Shown here in pieces: positions 22,019 to 37,000 of a stretch of DNA of 64,000 nucleotides. Location: assembly GCA_947184155.2 (NCBI GenBank), contig CAMXCT020001465.1:35715-99714 (forward strand). Reading direction: 5' to 3'. The notes below the pieces were generated by a model. The model saw only the letters and a program-made list of their open reading frames with translations, made no database searches and was not told the origin of the DNA. The stretch is from Cladocopium goreaui (taxonomy: Eukaryota; Sar; Dinophyceae; Suessiales; Symbiodiniaceae). The position numbers were made by a program, and so were the translations under genes. The first letter of the stretch is position 1; every line of letters starts with the position of its first letter.

Positions 22019-24415
22019 GCCTTTAAATACTACAACTACTGCAAGTACTACAAGCACTACAAGTACTACAAGTATTACAAGTACTACAAGTACTACAAGC
22101 ACTAAAAGTACTAAAAGCACTACAAGTACTACAAGTACTACAACTACTACAACTACTTCAAGTACTACAAGTACTACAAGCACTACAAGTACTACAAGTA
22201 CTACAAGTACTACAACTACTACAAGCACTACAAGTACTACAAGTACTACAAGTACTGCAAGTACTACAAGTACTACAAGCACTACAAGTACTACAAGTGC
22301 TACAAGCACTACAAGTACTACAAGGACTACAAGTACTACAAGCACTACATGCACTTCAAGTACTACAAGTACTACAAGTACTACAAGTACTACAAGTACT
22401 ACAAGTACTACACGTACAACAAGTACTACAAGTACTACAAGTACTACAAGTACTACACGTACTACAAGTACTACAAGTACTACAAGTACTACAAGTACTG
22501 CAACTACTACAAGTACTACAAGCACTACATGCACTTCAAGTACAACAAGTACTACAACTACTACAAGCACTACAAGTACTACAAGTACTACACGTACTAC
22601 AAGTACTACAAGTACTACAAGTACTACAAGTACTACACGTACTACAAGTACTACACGTACTACAAGTACTACAAGCACTTCAAGTACTACAAGTACTACA
22701 AGCACTACAAGTACTACAAGTACTACAAGTACTACAAGTACTGCAACTACTACAAGTACTACAAGTACTACAAGTACTGCAACTACTACAAGTACTACAA
22801 GCACTACATGCACTTCAAGTACTACAAGTACTACAACTACTACAAGCACTACAAGTACTACAAGTACTACAAGTACTACAAGTACTACAAGTACTACACG
22901 TACTACAAGTACTACAAGTACTACAACTACTACAAGCACTACAAGTACTACAAGTACTAGAAGTACTACAAGTACTACAACTACTACAAGCGCTACAAGG
23001 ACTACAAGCACTACAAGGACTACAAGTACTACAAGTACTACAAGCACTACAAGTACCACAAGTACTACAAGTACTACAAGTACTACAAGTACTGCAAGCA
23101 CTACAAGTGCTACAAGTACTACAAGTACTACAAGTACTACAAGTACTGCAACTACTACAAGTACTGCAAGCACTACAAGTACTACAAGGACTACAAGCAC
23201 TACAAGCACTACAACTACTACAAGCGCTACAAGGACTACAAGCACTACAAGGACTACAAGTACTACAAGTACTACAAGTACTAAAAGTACTACAACTACT
23301 ACAAGCACTACAAGTACTACAAGCACTACAAGTACTACAAGCACTACAAGTACCACAAGTACTACAAGTACTACAAGTACTACAAGTACTGCAAGTACTA
23401 CAAGTGCTACAAGTACTACAAGTACTACAAGTACTACAAGTACTGCAACTACTACAAGTACTGCAAGCACTACATGCACTTCAAGTACTACAAGTACTAC
23501 AACTACTACAAGCACTAGAAGTACTACAAGTACTACAAGTACTACAAGTACTACAAGTACTACACGTACTACAAGTACTACAAGTACTACAAGTACTACA
23601 AGTACTGCAACTACTACAAGTACTACAAGCACTACATGCACTTCAAGTACAACAAGTACTACAACTACTACAAGCACTACAAGTACTACAAGTACTACAC
23701 GTACTACAAGTACTACAAGTACTACAAGTACTACAAGTACTACACGTACTACAAGTACTACACGTACTACAAGTACTACAAGCACTTCAAGTACTACAAG
23801 TACTACAAGCACTACAAGTACTACAAGTACTACAAGTACTACAAGTACTGCAAGCACTACATGCACTTCAAGTACTACAAGTACTACAACTACTACAAGC
23901 ACTACAAGTACTACATGTACTACAAGTACTACAAGCGCTACAAGTACTACACGTACTACAAGTACTAAAAGTACTACAACTACTACAAGCACTACAAGTA
24001 CTACAAGTACTACAAGTACTACAAGTACTACAAGTACTACACGTACTACAAGTACTACAAGCACTACAAGTACTACAAGCACTACAAGTACTACACGTAC
24101 TACAAGTACTACAAGTACTACACGTACTACAAGTACTACAAGTACTACAAGGACTACAAGCACTACAAGCACTACAAGTACTACAAGCACTACAAGTACT
24201 ACAAGTACTACAAGTACTACAAGTACTACAACTACTACAAGCGCTACAAGTACTACAAGTACTACAAGTACTACAAGTACTACAAGTACTGCAAGTACTA
24301 CAAGTACTGCAAGTACTACAAGTACTACAAGTACTACAACTCCTACAAGCACTAGAAGTACTACAAGCACTAGAAGTACTACAAGTACTACAAGTACTAC
24401 AAATACCACAAGTTC
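22019..24415. repeat. 2.4-kb ACTACAAGT (9-bp) array
   Basis: Over 250 copies of a 9-bp unit with recurrent variants (ACTACAAGC, ACTACACGT, ACTGCAACT, ACATGCACTTCAAGT). Because 9 is a multiple of 3, several of the six frames stay open over most of the array (TTS, QVL, KYY repeats; VVL on the minus strand), giving two open frames above 800 codons. Variant combinations recur in blocks (around 22.34-22.95 and 23.46-23.97 kb), showing higher-order duplication. Not treated as coding. Confidence 0.95.
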
Positions 24416-24429
24416 ATCGGCAAAAAAAG

Positions 24430-24610
24430 ACTTTTTAATTAGGTTTCAATTGTAGCCAATTGAAATCCTTACTTAAGTGAGGATTTGTTTCCTGGGAAGA
24501 CAATATTTGACCTTCCGCTTTAAAGAGAGTACAGCTATTGTTGAGGGGAGGGGGGGGCCTCACACTAATCAGGAACCAACATTAAATCATAGCCAATGCA
24601 ATTTCCAGCA
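24430..24610. repeat. Dispersed repeat fragment, copy 1
   Basis: ATTGAAATCCTTACTTAAGT and GGGGCCTCACACTAATCAGG also occur at 26,467-26,585, separated there by a different spacer. Confidence 0.65.
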
Positions 24611-24942
24611 AATGATGTCCCAAATTATGGAAATACTTTTGCACAGGCCTCAACAACACTATTTACATCCACTTGCTACCATTCACCTATAGCCATTCGA
24701 GAAGAAAGAAACACGGTGTTCAATCAAGCAACCAATGGAAAAAAATGAAACCCCATTCCTACTGGTTGAACCGTGTGAAATCATGTGAACTCCCAATTCT
24801 TAATTGAAATCCCAATGTTTGTTTGGTTGAGTCGCTATTTTCAGTTGTTTGATATTGTTAGAATCACAATTTTGACATTTTTTGGGGTTATGAAATTCCG
24901 TGAATGCTGCTGGGAAAATTGCATTTACCCAACGTTTTCAGC

Positions 24943-25001
24943 CCTTGAAAACTGCCTCCTCCATCATCTTCGCCTCCTTTTCCTCGCGGGCAGCTTTGGA
25001 C
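24943..25001 (-). CDS. Region B exon (SKAAREEKEAKMMEEAVF)
   Basis: 59 nt, acceptor TGCATCCTGAG, probable GC donor. A charged helix that could equally belong to gene A. Confidence 0.6.
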
Positions 25002-28000
25002 CTCAGGATGCACCCTGGCTGGCCAAGACTTCGGGTCCCATAGGTCCATAGGTTGTAGAATCTACTAGGCTCTACCTCTACCAGGATCAACTCATGGTCA
25101 ACCAGGATGAAGGATCAATCGGATCAATGCAACATCAAACATGATCAATTAGGAGCTCAAGATCACCTGGAATCAACTCAAGGGTACCGGAAAATGGCCA
25201 TGAACTCGCAGTTGTACTCGGTTGCCCTGCACACCAAGTATCATAGATCGTTGCCTCGATGCGAATGGGAGCTGACGTTGACGGTGACATTTCAGTGCAG
25301 AAGATTCAAACATCAGGGGTCAACGGAGCCACATGTTTGTTCACTTTGAGTAGCCAACCATCCAATTTTGCAGATTGGTTGTCTCTACGTATACCGCTGT
25401 CACACAGCATTAAAGTCAAAGGCGGAAAAACATCCACTGGAGGTGGACCATTTAGAGTCAGAGCCATACTGAGTGACTGATCCTGCACAAGCGTGTGTGT
25501 GTATATATTATATATAAATATGGAGGTTTCCTGAAATAGGGTACCCCAAATCATCTATGCTTGATTAGGATTTTTTATTGGAAACCATCCAGCTATTGGG
25601 GTAGACCCCATTTGCTGCCTCCTGGTGTCTCCAGTACCTCTGAGTCCCCCGAACTCTTCGCACTTTCGCTCGTAGGTGTCCAGGAGATTCTGCGCTTTCT
25701 TGGGCTGCAATTCTCTTGACCTGCCAAGAGGACAGCACACTGGAAGCACAAAAATATAGATTTATGTCATTTATGTCTCCATGGATTGGTTCAAGGGAAC
25801 AAAAAAACAGCAAACCATGGATTTACCAACTGAACAAAATAGGATATAGGTTGGGGGTTTCGTGCACATTTTCCCTTCAACCAATGCTGGGGATTAACCA
25901 ATCACCAAAATTAATGTTTGCCTCTGATTAGAAGCTTGGTACCCTATTGTGAGAAATTTCTTGCTCCTAATTCAGTAACATGCTAATTGTTGGGGGGAGC
26001 CTCTATTGTGAGAAATGTTTTCCAGATTTTGTTTTTCAAATTTTATTTTTTTCCAAATGCTTTATTGTTTGTTTGAAACTAATTAATTTATTTTTATTTT
26101 AATTTTAACTATTTTTATTTTATCTATGTTTATCTTATTTTTTTATTTTTACTTTTTACTTTTCTATTTTTATTTTAGTTTTATTTACTAGTGTTTCATT
26201 TTTTCATTGTTTCCTTTCTTATTTTTTTTTATTGCTTTCTTTTTCATTAATATATTACCATATGAGTGGCTCAGTTACTCAATAATATAATTGTCTGGAT
26301 GGTACTCTATTGTGAGCACCCACTTTTGGGAGTGAAAAAAATTGAAAGTAAATTAAAAGTAAATTGAAATCAATTGAAAGTAAATTGAAAGTAAATTGAA
26401 ATCAATTGAAAGTAAATTGAAAGTAAATTAAAAGTAAATTGAAATCAATTGAAAGTAAATTGAAAGTAAATTGAAATCCTTACTTAAGTTGATTGACCAA
26501 AAAATTGTTGAGGGGGTGGCCAAAAAAAGTGCGAGTTATAGAGTATCCTCAAATTGTTTGGGGGGGGCCCTCACACTAATCAGAGGCACACATTAACATA
26601 GATCCAAATAATCCAGCATTTAATAACAGTCTTCCACCCCTCCATTTGGCCAGGTCTATTTCTGTTGGGGGATGGTATCCCCAAAGACGAGGGGCACTTT
26701 TATATGGGATACAGTAGGTCAAAATTAGGGTACATAGTTGTCTCAGGGGTTCAATAAATGAGGGTTCTCCGATTTGTTAGACATGTGTTCATATTGTTCA
26801 TGGCCAACTTGCGGTGTCCCTCATTCTTGGCCACAGCCAGACCCTATGTATATCATTGTATAATATTGATTGTATATATATATATAAATATATAATATAT
26901 ATAAATATATAATATATATATATATATCTATTGGTGAAGAGGGGACCACAGCCAGATCCTTTAAGGGGCCATAATTTTGGCGGGTACCCAGATCCGGCAT
27001 CTGGGAAGCCTCTTGAACAAAGCTCTGCTGACGGGCTCCTTAAGAGGCAACACCTGGAAGTGGATTGCTGCCACACGTGGAAAACAGCACGTTTCAAATG
27101 GCTTGTATAGAGCATTTTTTCATATTTTTTCGAGGTAGAAAAGAAACTCTAGAACATTTGAAAAAACTGTGACTGTGACCTATTCCGACATGGAAAACCG
27201 CTTATCAGCAGGAGCTGTTATGAGCGCATCATAGCGCATCCACAGTCATTGTCTACCTGCTTGCGGCTTACACTTGATATCACTTGATTAACGTAGACAG
27301 ATGTGAGGTGCCTTTCCACTGGCTCGTCATGGATCTCTCATTCAGAACCGGACAAACGGGCAAACGAAATCCAATGCAAAAGCAGGGTTCAACAATGGTT
27401 CAACATTAGGAAATCATAGAATGTCATAAGATGTCGTAAGGTTCTCCTTTCCAATCAGTGCATCTATGTTTTTTCAACTCCAGTTCTTCCGATGCCTTGG
27501 TATTTCCAGGTCTCACCGACACCGTGGGTCCTGTGGGACTGAACCTGGAGCATGGTCACACCGCCGCGAATTTGGATCATCGATTTTCAACTGGAGCAAG
27601 GATCTACATATCATATAGGGCATGAGGGGAATGTATGGAATGTGTCAGATCAATCATATAAGTTGCCAGACAGAAGGCATCAATAAAGCATGAATTGGTC
27701 TTATTTTCATATGAGTACACGAGAACATCATGAATTGGAAAACAATCACGCCATATCACGCCAGAACGTTGCTGAATGTCAATGTCAAGGAAGGCTTACG
27801 ACAGAAGGTGACACAACTGGGTTTGCTGGGCCACCAGGCCTGTCCACCAAGAAGCACCTCGAGATTTCCACGGGTGTCATGATATGGTCGATCTCAGCTA
27901 CAAACAATAATCTACATATTGGCAAGTTGGCCTATTTCCCCATCTATGGCAAAATATTTTAGGACCGAACAAGGTCGATTCAAATGATAGAACACATTAC

Positions 28001-31000
28001 TTTCAGATCCTGTTGGCCTGTAGTTGATTAAAAAGCTTTCGACTTCAGGTGAGTGGTTCTCAATTCTCTTTTCCCATGATTTCTTTCCCCTCTCCACAAA
28101 TACAATAACAAATAGCCGCCATCGTATTGGTGTCCAATTCTTCAAACTCTTGCCTGTTTAGGGCAAAAGTCCATAGTCATGGTGTACGTCTTAATTAACC
28201 ATAAACTATGCAACCAGTTGTCAATGCATCTTTTTTCTTGTCCAAGTCATGCATATATATATATGACATACATACATTCCGGCAATCAGTGACAATAACA
28301 ATCGTTGAGGCAGTTGGTCAAAGGAAGTCTGTGGCTTTCCATGCTGACGTCTCACATGCCAGGCATCCCTACTCTGGCCACAATGACAGCAAATCTGCCA
28401 GGTCACTATGATCCTGCATCTTGGAAGGGTTGAACACGGTGGCTATGGATATGTAATGATATTAATATGGATGATTATATTATATGTAATGATATATATA
28501 TATGGATGATTTATATATATAAATGTTGTCAAAGGATCCCTAAAGGCAATTGACAACATTTTTTTGTCCAACTGCCACATTGTGCTTTGGATCTTTGGAA
28601 AGGTTCGCGAGTTTATCCCACGCTTTGGCGTCGTTGATCGCTGTCCTACGCCCTTCTTCGAGCTCATTGTAATGCTGATGGGCAATAGGCCGGTTTTTGG
28701 ATGCAACTTGGCCTTTATGGATTGTGTTCACATAGTCTATCACTTTGCCAAATGATGGCGGAAGGTATTAACATTTTGGCTCAAGAAACATGGTGTTGAG
28801 GAGAGTGGAGGAGGTCACTCATTTGTAGGTTCAGATAATTTCCCCGACAATTTAGTTTTTCTTGTCGTGGCATCACCTAACACGACACCTCCAAGGAAGA
28901 TCAAGGAAGTGTCTTATCAACCGTATCATACCGTATCAAGTGCATCAACTTGGACGCATTTGGACGCCACCAAATCCCACAAAGATGCCAGCGGTTTCAA
29001 AATCGACAGACTACAGACCCAAAGCCAGCCTCAATACATTGGGTAGGAGACCGAATTAGAGGTAGCGCGGCAACCGACGCTTTTTTGCAGGACGACGACG
29101 TGATTGCAGCGATAAATTTCATATATGCATATTCAAACGTGTATATATATATAATATCATTATATGTTCATGCAGCTCCTGCTGTCAATGCCATTTGTTC
29201 TAGATTGGAAAATCACTGACGTAGAGTATGGTGTGTAGAAACTGAAATTGCCTCCCTTATAACTGGCCTCTCGAGGTCGCAACACAAAGGGATTTCACAA
29301 CATCTTGGGGGCCACAATCCCCATACCAGCAAGCTTTCCTGTGGTCCTATGGTCCAAAAATGGAGCCTCCATCCACCAAAAATATCCAAAAATGCTAGTC
29401 TAGGGAAAAATTGAAGGTTAGTGCATCCACTCTTTTAAAACTGTTTTAAACATACAAATAAGATCTCATGGTCTTTCATAAGCACGCCCTGAAACTGTGC
29501 TAGCTCCTGCAAGCCCAGCCGGCTCCTTGGTGCAGTTCACATCGCATGAATTCACAGAGTGCGATGTAAGATACTCTATGCCACTATGCTAGATGTCAAA
29601 AACCATGCAATTCTGGGGTGTTTGGTACTTACAAATACTGTAATATCTGTAATTACCCTAATTGGCTCTTTGGGCTCCAGTCAGCTCAAGCGAACTTCAA
29701 GGGCTCAAAAGTCCTTGAAATGGTGCGCCAATTTCATCCAATTTCACGCTTCCCGGAACGGCAACAAATTCATTTTGCAACCATAAATGGTACAGCTTGG
29801 GATTCAAAATTCAAACCCCGCCCCGTCAACGGCGCCGGAGCTGTGGCAGGGCACTTTTCAAAGACGATGCCGAAAGTGCGCTCGAAGTGCCCTGGGAGCT
29901 CCTGAAAGGAACAGTGGATTGGAAGGGACACAATTGATGGACTATCACTGGATTGGATTTGTTTTGAAAAATCTACCACAAACCATGGTGTTTTTACATC
30001 GAAATATAGGGTTTTCCTTTAAATTGTCTCTTCAAACAAGTCTGGGCGATTGTGTTTAAACCTGAACATTGTCATGACGTGACATAGTTTTCATGTCATT
30101 AAACCAACTCGACTGCCCAGACTCTGAATCACAGCGTTTTTTTTTATGGTAAAACATCATTTTGGTGATGTGACTCATCATTACCATATGGATCCATATG
30201 GCCTTAAACAAATCAAGACCCACCAAGACTGTAAATCTCTGGATTGGTGGGGCAATTGCTGCCACCAGTCCTTCAGCCCCATCCACGGTCTGCCAGATTT
30301 CAGGATCGTCCGACGCGCAGCCTATCCACAAGGCGCTGTGTTGCCCAGCAACATCAATACCTCATCACTATTTCATCATTGTGCAAATAGATACTAATAG
30401 TCTAATAGCTAGTGACTAGCTACACTGGGACGTGAAAGTCAGTGCATATGTGGAACCAAGGTAAAAACTGCATGGGACGCCGCGCATTCAGGAAGTCAAA
30501 CAAGTCAATGCAACTAGGTCTAAAACACCATGGGACGCACTATGTAGAAGTGTTATTTTTAGATCCCTGGCAATGCACTTTTCTATTGCCAAATTTTCCA
30601 AATCCCCATCAGGACGCGTGTGCACAGTTATGCCCCATAATCTTAAAAATATATACCAAATTTTCCAAATCCCCATCAGGACGCGTCTCCACACATGAAT
30701 CTCAAATATGTCTGAATGTCTGAATAATAATCTGAAGGAATGTTTCTGGTGGCTTTCCTGAAGGAATTTGATAAGGAATGGAAGACTTCGGGATTCGAAT
30801 GTTGCTAAGTGAATGTACAGTTGCAAATCTCATCCACGTTCTCTGCCCTGGCACACCGCTTACGCCAGACAAAATCTCTTGCTTCTCTGCCCAAAAACCG
30901 CGCCTTGCCCAGAAGCAGCAACACAAGCAACAACAACAGCAGCAGCAGCAGCAGACCATTGCAAAGCCTTTCCAAAACCTCTCCGGGCTGGGTTTTGACT

Positions 31001-34000
31001 GGCTGCAATTTTAACGAGGTCCGAACGAGGTGCAAACGAGGTCCAAACGAGGTCCGAAATCAGATTTTGGGAGACTGACCCCCTAAGTCTCCTGACAAAC
31101 TCTTTGGTAGCCACACGCTTTCGCATTCTTTTCATAACAGTTAGACTCAAGCGCTTCCAGCGGTGGAGCAGAAGAGGAAACCAAGCCAAGCAGCAGCTGC
31201 AGGCAAGAGCAAGGAGAGAGAAGAGGAGACAAAGGGCGAGTAAGGGAGACAGAGGGGAGACAGAGGGGAGACAAAGGGACGCAAGCTTGGCAAACAAGTA
31301 TACAATTGCCACGACTTTCATCTTTGGGAGTATAGTGGGTAAACCCAAAAAGATATGACAGGTAAGCGTCGTGTGCCTATGCGAAGTGCCAAAAAATACA
31401 TCAGTAAGTTAAAGTGATAGGCGCTGCCCATGCGGGCCATTCCCCATAGGCACTTGTTATAACATCGACCCAGTATTCGTCGGTGTTTGTATGAATCTTG
31501 CACAACAGAGCGAGCCACAAGTGATGTACAAAACTCCCAAAACACAAGGGAATAGCTACAACCATCTGCATGGTATCCATGAAAAACTCACGATAAACCA
31601 TCAATTGGAGAAAACACAAACATGCTAAACACCAACTGGACGCAACATCGCACCGACTTCCAGAAATTTCTCCCCCACCTAGGACGCACATTTCATTGAA
31701 ACGCTTTGACTTCCACAACTAGGAGTAGTAGTCTTCAGCACAATGATCATGAGATTATATACATACTCTATATATATCACGCTCTTATTTACATGGAGCC
31801 ATATATATATAATATGATTATATATGATTATATACGGATGTATATTGTGAGAACGCCTGGCCACTTCCTCCAAAACCCAGGATACATTGTCAAACCTGCA
31901 TGGTGGTGGTGACAAACTTCACGAAATTCTCGTAGTCCTCTTTGCCCGACCTGTCGCAATATTTTCAGATGCACAAAAAACACAATGTGGAATATTTTCA
32001 GACGTCGCAATATTTTGCAATATTTTCAGATGCACGATTGGACCCTCCCTTACTAAAGTAATCTACGCTTATTTTGACCGTATCTCACATATTTTTTGAC
32101 ATCCCAATCATAAAGTATCATAAAGTATCCATTGGACTCCGTGGACTGGCTCAAACACCCCAATGCCTGTCCAATGCCTAGAATTTTGCCCTGCCTCTGC
32201 TCGACCGCCTTTCCTTCGCCTGGCACACGCTTGGAGTCTGTGTTTCGAAGGTGAAGGGTTGATCCTGCCTGAGACCAAGCCACAAACACACACCTATGGG
32301 CCTATGGTGATTCTGTTTTTGAAGAAATGGAAACCAATGAAGGATCTGGATGTCGAGAGTGTATGCTTTTGACTCAAGAGTGAGGAAGTGGTTAGCATCC
32401 AAAACGCACATCCTACTGAACACTTTGCGGAAAGCTCCGTTTGCTCACTGAGCAAGTCCTCAAGAAATCTCCGGATGATGAGAAAGACGATGAGTATGAG
32501 TATGACAGTATGACAGTATGACAGTATGACAGTATGACAGGATGATAGGAGGACAGGATGATGCTGATGATGATATTATTATTAGTATTTATTAGTAGTA
32601 TTTTGTCACGGTGACGAACAACGCCACGCCCTTGGATTGTCTCATGGAAAGGACATCACCATGTGCTGCTCTGACCGCTACGCAGCTCTGCCTTGAGCGC
32701 CCTTACCGCCCTGAGGAAGGAGAGGAAGGAAAAGCGATGACCACGTGTGGAGCGTGCCATATACATTGATTACGGATCACCTAATACTAGCATGAAATCT
32801 TTCCAAAGGTCTTCCATAGGTTTGCAACAACAAGCGAGGGCTACACACCTTGAATCAAAAAAGTGTCAAATATAAATAAAGCCACTGCAGCAGCCAACTG
32901 ATTGGAGCAGCCTCAAGACCCAAACATGCGTGTGCGCAAATCGCCTTGGCCTTCCATTCGCTCTCACCTGTGACCGATCGGCAAGTCTTGGTGTCACCGC
33001 AGTGTGGGGAATGAAACCCGCTGGATCTCCCGCCTTTAGGCTTGCCAGGCACCGTGCTTTGCGGCGCGCTTGGGTGCCTTGCGGTCAGTGCTCAACATGG
33101 GAAACTCACTGAACTATCAGATTTGGGTTTGCGACATCAGAAACTGGACACAACCCCCACCTGCATGTTGTTGATGACCAAGCAATTTGCCAAAGACGCA
33201 ACTGGGTCTATAGCTTTACTCAAGAAACATAAGCTTTTAGAGGTGATTAGCCTCCAGCAATGGGAGATATTCAGGACTGCCCTGTAGAAAAAAACGTTAC
33301 TGGTGTTTCCTTAAGCGAAAATCCACTTGCCACGCCTGAAAGCTGCTATTATCTCTTTGCCTTTCCCAGCACCTCATGACAAGTAAGATGTTCCGGAAAG
33401 ACATTTTCTGCTTGGTGGTTGAGCTGAACAAAATCCTTGTCGGCATCCCAAGTATGCTTGAACCACTTGAACAAATCAACATCAATTCGAAGTTTTCCAA
33501 CTTTTTTCCAACCACCAACTTTTTTTGTCATAGTTGGAAAACCACATGGGTATGGATCAATACCTATTAATACCATTTTTAGTGGGATGAACATCCATTT
33601 ACCAGCTATTTTGATGTGAACTACAGGGGTACAAGGGTTTTGACACACTGCCACATCGTTTCTGTGTCTTCACATGTGACACCCCGGGCATCCCCGGGCC
33701 AGCACCTTCAGCCATGGATCCCATAGATCCCACGGCTTCAGCATCCTGGGGAATGGTCCATCGCACAAAACCCGATTTTTTGTGATGCCTTGATGCACAT
33801 AGGCTATGAAAATGTCATAACATGTCAATATTATTATTACTACTATTATTATTATTACTAATATATATATATATTACATATATATATATACATAATATAA
33901 TTATAATATACACATGTATGTTCCTGAAATCCTGTGCTTTGATAATCTTAATATCTCTTGATCACATTTAAGGCTTTGTCCAGGAATACGGCACCAAAAT

Positions 34001-37000
34001 CCAGTTGTTTTCATTCCCCCATTAACATTTCCAATTTGGGGTATACCATGGTAATCCATGGTATATCCGTATATCCCATTTGTAAACAAACCCTTTACTC
34101 GGTGTGGTTTGGTGCCTCGGCTTGCCATGGCTGTCCCCACCACTCATCTTCATCGTAGCCTGAGAGGGCAGGGATCTACCCGTAGATGACAAACCAACCT
34201 TTCAATTCAGAAATTCAGACCAAATCTTAAGTTGTTCCTCACCTGCCCCCTCCTGTTGCTTCAGCTTCAACAAAAGTCTCCAACTTCTTTGTCCAACTCA
34301 AAGAGGTCAAATATCTTTGTCCAACAACCCAAAATTCCCCACTTTGGTGTCGCCTCCCCAACTCGTGTTGCCCCAGCTGGCATCGCCCCAGCTGGCGTCG
34401 CCCCAGCTGGCATCTCCCCAGCTGCCTGAGGGCATGACAAGCACCAAAAAGTGCCACCATTTCAGATTTCTTCAATCGCATCCCCAGATCTTGATCTGCT
34501 TCTTGAGAAGTATAGAGTCAAAATCCAGCTAAGCACGCAAAATTCCATTCCAAGCTTTTCCAGAGTCACCTTTCCAACTTAGAATCTTCCATTTTCTTCC
34601 AATTTCACCATAGTTCACCATAGTTCACCTCCCTGAAGTTCCGAACAGTCCGACACAACCGTCGTCAATTGCATCACACCAGGCCTTTGCTGCCCCAGGG
34701 CCTCCAGCACTGAGAAACGGCTGAGAAACGGGGAGAAAAACATCACACTCAAAAGATCTCGAAAGACCAACATACATTGACATAGTTGGGCCCATGCCCA
34801 TGACTTTGCAGAACTTTCCTACCCGTCACACAGTGAAACAACATAACCGGAAAATACCGGAAACAACTCCGAGGAATTCAATAGATTCACCAGCCACACA
34901 CACAAAGTACGCAGTCACAGGGATAACGTGTTCAGCTTTTGTCCCTGACTGCTTCACTCTGGAGATCCGCGCTGCATCCGCAGGAGGCAAAATTCGGCAA
35001 CTGACGTCTGAAGATGTCTGCTGTTCTTGTGTCTTGGAGGTTGATGGGGTTGATGCGGCTTGATGTGGAGTTTGGTGAAGTATGGTCCGGTATGGTTATG
35101 TGGGCTGTGAAATGCTCAGGAGTTCTATCCTGGAAAATCGAATCGTTGGATCTGCTTGGAAGTTTGAAAATACGTGGAAGACTGTCAATGGGGCTCTTTT
35201 GGTGGTTGATTCCTGATTTGCAGCTTTGGATGTTGATCATTGTTTATCATCAAACCTCCATAGAGGAAATCATCAATCGGCTTCTCATTAATGGCTGCAA
35301 AAAGCTGGCTCAGCTGTATCCCAGCTTGAGCCACCAATGAAACGTAACAGCTTCTGACATGAGGCTCTTCATATTGATGCTGAAACTTTGTCCGCAATTG
35401 TCCATGTTGTTTCTGCCACGGTTATGCGAACCCATGAAAAGCCAACTCAAGTGATGTCACCATTGCCGGAACTGTCACAAAATCCATGTGCTGTATGATG
35501 CTGTATGATGCTGTATGATGCTGTATGATGCTGTATGATGCTGTATGATGCTGTATGTATGTCATGGGTAAGTAATGACTTGCCAACTGCTTTTGATTTT
35601 TAGATTTTCACCATGCAATGTGAAAATCCCCGCATCCGCCCGTGTCTGTCAGCGGGCAGCCGGGTGATCTTTACTCATCGTCAAGCATATCCGGAGGAAC
35701 CCCCTGCGCCGACGCACGGGGGGGGGCATACAGGAAAGTGCAGCTTCTAAAGTGTCTGTCTTGTGGTGCATGATTTGGCCACAAGAAAAAACAAACAATA
35801 ATCATCAATAGTCTATAAATAGTCTATAAATAGTCTATATAATCATCTATATGATCATCATGTTTCATCTCGAAGAGCAAAAACAGGGAATCCAACATCC
35901 CATGGTTTATCATTAGCTCACCATTGACGAATGGGGTATGGGCACACCCCAAATTAATCCAAATGATGGATTTCCCATTTTTGTTGATCAATTCCAAATT
36001 TCTTGCTGGTTAAAATCTCCATATCCATCCATATCCATCCAGTTCGACACTGGTGAAAGTCAACTCCGAAGCATTGTCGATTCCGCCTGAAGCCATCTTC
36101 TCGCTGTGCATCTCGATGACGCTTCGGATCAGGGGTACCTTAGGTATTGGAGGCATCGTGTGCAGTTGGTTCCCTACGATCCAGAGCTCAGAAGATTACA
36201 GATTTATGGACTATTTATGAACTATATAAACTATTTACAGACTATTTACAGACTATTTACAGACTATTTACTGTATAAACTATTTCTAAACTAATTATTT
36301 ATATTGATTTATATAGAGAATGTTTATCAATATCGATAATGTACTGAAGCATACTGAAGCTAATTTGGCATTCTTCATCGCTACGAAGTGAGAACCTCTA
36401 TCTGCTGATCAATCACTATCTTGTCAGTGTCAGAACAAGCATCGTTCTCAACCCTCCAATGGAGCTCGACATCTGAGCGGCACGTCGTGGTGTGTTGTGG
36501 CAGTTTTGGCCCTCTGCAGCTCTTCCACTGCAGCATCTCAATTCCAATAAACATATGATGTATAAGTCTCTATATATATGGAATTTGATGATGGGTTGAG
36601 AAAGTACGCCCCTTTGCTGTAAAGTACGGCCCTTTCAAAATAACCAGGTTTTTGATATGAAAACCAAGTTTTTTGGAAAGACCTACCGTTTTGGAGGTCT
36701 TTGGAGGATGCAGGTATATATATATATATTATATACATACATACGTGATGGCCCTGCAATCCCAATCAAATATTGAGAACTATCTGAAATACAATATCCG
36801 CAGGATGGAACTAGCTAGGCAGTGAATCAATTCTTATCCTCAGCAGTTCCCCCATAAACATCGCCAATCTTAGATACCCTCCACCATCAATACTGTACAC
36901 TGTAAATCATATCGAAATCAAACTACACATTCAGCAGTCCCATTCAGCCCATTCATGGTAACATCCTCAAACTTTGCTGCCAATTTCCCCCCATTTTTAC

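Noticed and set aside
21941..24455. Two open frames of more than 800 codons on opposite strands
   Set aside because: Both are translations of the 9-bp ACTACAAGT array (TTS and VVL repeats); no start context, no non-repeat sequence.
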